This document shows positions 62,137-64,000 of a DNA stretch of 64,000 nucleotides, one piece after another. Below the pieces are notes generated by a model that saw nothing but the letters and a program-made list of their open reading frames with translations, had not been told where the DNA came from and did not search any database. How positions within the stretch are numbered: position 1 is the stretch's first letter; every line of letters begins with the position of its first letter. This DNA comes from Pseudoscleropodium purum (Eukaryota; Streptophyta; Bryopsida; Hypnales; Brachytheciaceae), in NCBI GenBank assembly GCA_963969395.1, contig OZ017797.1, positions 30,876,001 through 30,940,000 on the forward strand. Reading direction: 5' to 3'. Made by a program: the position numbers and the translations under genes.

Positions 62137-62959
62137 GAGTGTTCAAGGCAACGTGGAAATATTGTATTGGCAATAACATTTGGTAGTATGATTCTATGAA
62201 TTACATATTTTGTTTCTTTGTTTTAGTTTAGCATAACTATAGAATATTTTGTATTAAGTATTGTAGAGTACATGGTATAAATTTGAATATTACGGTTTGA
62301 TTTCATATATTTGTATTGAGATTTTTTGCCCTATATTATATGAAGTGCCTTGCTTGGCAAGTGCATTTATACACAATTTTTAATATACATATATATAAAC
62401 ATTATGAAATTACTTCTATCTATATTTGTGTCATTTTTCTTATTTTTCAAATTTATAAATGTTTTTAGAAAATGTAAAAGAATTACAAAAAAAGAGTGTA
62501 GTAAGGATCACTTTTTATTTTTTAACACATTAAGCACTTGTCACAGTTTTGGAATGGGGCTGGTTGGTTGTTATAATTTTCTTGTCATTCAAGCTCATTG
62601 AGCAAGACCAAGTCATGTGCATCTCATAGTTGCTCAAACGAATTCAACAAAAATCAAATCTGGACCACCTACAAGAAATAAATAGCCTTTTACAACCAAC
62701 CCTTCACCTCATGATTTGGTATTTGAGAAGGTCTACAATACACACTTATATAATAAATCTCTATTGTTACTCTAACCTCTACTTTGCAAAGCTCAACATG
62801 ATTGCTTGGACTCTAATTTTAATAGAAATTATAACTTACAACTAAGGAATTGAGTTTTCTCCAACTTATATCTATTCTATTCAACTTCATATTTTAGAGG
62901 AACAAATGAATAATATTATTTTGGGAGGGTCCAATACTCCCAAATTAATGAATATGATG

Positions 62960-63596
62960 TTATAGAAATCTATATACTTAGAATAGCTTATCTATCATTA
63001 GCCTTATATTTAATTTAATCCTCACATATACTTAAAATATTTTCGTTTTATAGCTCATTGCATGATGGAATTATCTTGTAGTTGCATGTTCTTGATTGTA
63101 TAGTGTGTAGTCCTATTATTGTGATCTTTGTAGTTAGAAATCCAACCAAATTGTCTACTATCCATTGTGAGAATTTTTGTTTCAAATTTGACGTCTCAAA
63201 GTACACAAGGTTTTAGCACAATTTCTAACAAATTTGGCCATTGATGCTAGCTCTTCAATTGACCTTTTAAAGCCTTTAAAGATACAATTTTTGTATATAA
63301 GATGTGTGATCATCTTGTTGATGAATTATCTCTTAACAATATTAGAAGTACTTGTGCTATTACCTATTGAAGATTAGATGGAGCATGCAAAGGACATTGA
63401 AGTTTTGAAGTTTATGAATTCTCTAGTGCTTCCATTTTAAGAGCTTCGAATCAATTTGTAGCATCAGTGTATTGAGGACTACTAGAAGTCTAACATTAAA
63501 GACTACTAGAAGTGTAACAAATGGGATGAAATCCATATTTAACTAATTCTAGATTTTTTTATTGAAATATGAATGTTTTTTAGTAATTAAGAATCA
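62960..63596. other. 3' flank of the kinase-jacalin duplicate resumed
   Basis: 62,970-63,215 matches 29,595-29,850 downstream of the intact gene (shared TTTAATTTAATCCTCACA, TAGTCCTATTATT, CTTTGTAGTT and AAATCCAAC). The remainder is AT-rich with no gene. Confidence 0.7.
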
Positions 63597-64000
63597 TTAG
63601 AAGAGATTTGGAGGGATTAGAGGGCCATTTTCCCTAGCAAATCGAGAACAACCACTGTTCAATTTTGTTTTTTTAAAGAAAAAAAGATTCAAAAAATTTA
63701 GAATGCAAAAAAAAGCAAAAAGAAATTTAATTTTAATTTTTTGAAATTTTTTTGGTGTCATGGTAGATTGGGAACAACCATTGTGAATTTTTTTTAAATA
63801 AAAAAATTTAGAATGCAAAAAAAAAATTAAAAAATTAAAAAATTAAAAATTAAAAATTTTTATTATTTATTATTTTTATTATTTTTATTTTTATTATTTC
63901 ATTATTTTATTTTATTTTATTTGGTGATGTGGCAATTGCCATGCCACGTCAAGCCGTAATTACATGCTACAAGGCTATTCCCTCTACGCTGGTAGCCCAG
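63597..64000. mobile_element. MITE, family A, copy 4, cut by the window end
   Basis: The left end TTAGAAGAGATTTGGAGG is followed by GGCCATTTTCCCTAGC and, near 63,930, GATGTGGCAATTGCCATGCC and AAGGCTATTCCCTCTACGCT, as in the 9.0-kb copy. A local duplication of the GGAACAACCA(T/C)TGT part makes this copy longer. The right end lies outside the window. Confidence 0.8.

Larger units (their letters stand above)
54044..62959. mobile_element. 8.9-kb TIR transposon relic with transposase and phosphatase cargo
   Basis: Three lines define it. First, homology between the 3' flanks of the two kinase-jacalin copies stops at about 54,035 and resumes at about 62,970. Second, the left end CATTATATTCATTATTTTGG (54,044 on) matches the inverse of the right end, CATCATATTCATTAATTTGG, 20 of 23 bases over the full repeat. 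Third, GGATAGAA (54,036-54,043) and TTATAGAA (62,960-62,967) look like a decayed 8-bp target duplication. It carries a transposase relic on the plus strand and a divergent set of minus-strand exons including an FCP1-like phosphatase. All frames carry lesions, so this copy cannot move by itself. The superfamily is uncertain. Confidence 0.8.

Overview
The window is nuclear DNA of a land plant, probably a non-seed plant such as a moss; that placement is inference. The evidence is a plastid-type hydroxymethylbilane synthase with a leader, short GT-AG introns, a plant L-type lectin receptor kinase, a plant DUF1221/MLKL-like kinase, and transposons of plant type. Genes are GC-richer islands in very AT-rich, repeat-filled DNA. 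All gene models below were spliced by eye.

Layout. 4.4-13.3 kb is a gene island with three genes, all on the minus strand: a Nudix-family protein (7 coding exons) whose catalytic box is erased, the TFIID subunit TAF13 (one exon) and hydroxymethylbilane synthase (5 exons). 13.4-25.7 kb has no gene. It holds a 3.36-kb CACTA-like element, foldback elements, a Tourist-type hairpin, a CACTA MITE and several dispersed repeats. 25.7-29.4 kb carries the most unusual protein gene: an MLKL/DUF1221-like helical region, an intact protein kinase domain and a jacalin lectin domain in one 722-residue protein. 30.2-32.3 kb (minus) is a lectin receptor kinase killed by two stops and a frameshift. 34-47 kb is gene-poor and holds minisatellites and old repeats.

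47,068-50,471 is a complete PIF/Harbinger transposon with terminal inverted repeats, TAA target duplications, a DDE transposase with one stop codon and a Myb/SANT-like second ORF with two. 50.9-53.8 kb is a tandem duplicate of the kinase-jacalin gene. It has lost its N-terminal domain and P-loop by a deletion of about 1.09 kb, has changed HRD and DFG motifs and carries a stop codon, yet its jacalin exons stay open.

The 3' flank of that duplicate is interrupted at about 54.04 kb and resumes at about 62.97 kb. The intervening 8.9 kb has 23-bp terminal inverted repeats (20/23 matches) and an imperfect 8-bp flanking duplication. It carries a decayed transposase on the plus strand and, divergently, a decayed FCP1/NLI-interacting-factor-like phosphatase gene with other coding fragments. 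This looks like a large DNA transposon with phosphatase cargo and is the best candidate here for an undescribed system. Because the two kinase-jacalin copies are alignable, each serves as an empty site for insertions in the other: a 181-bp MITE, a second small insertion of about 118 bp, and the 8.9-kb element.
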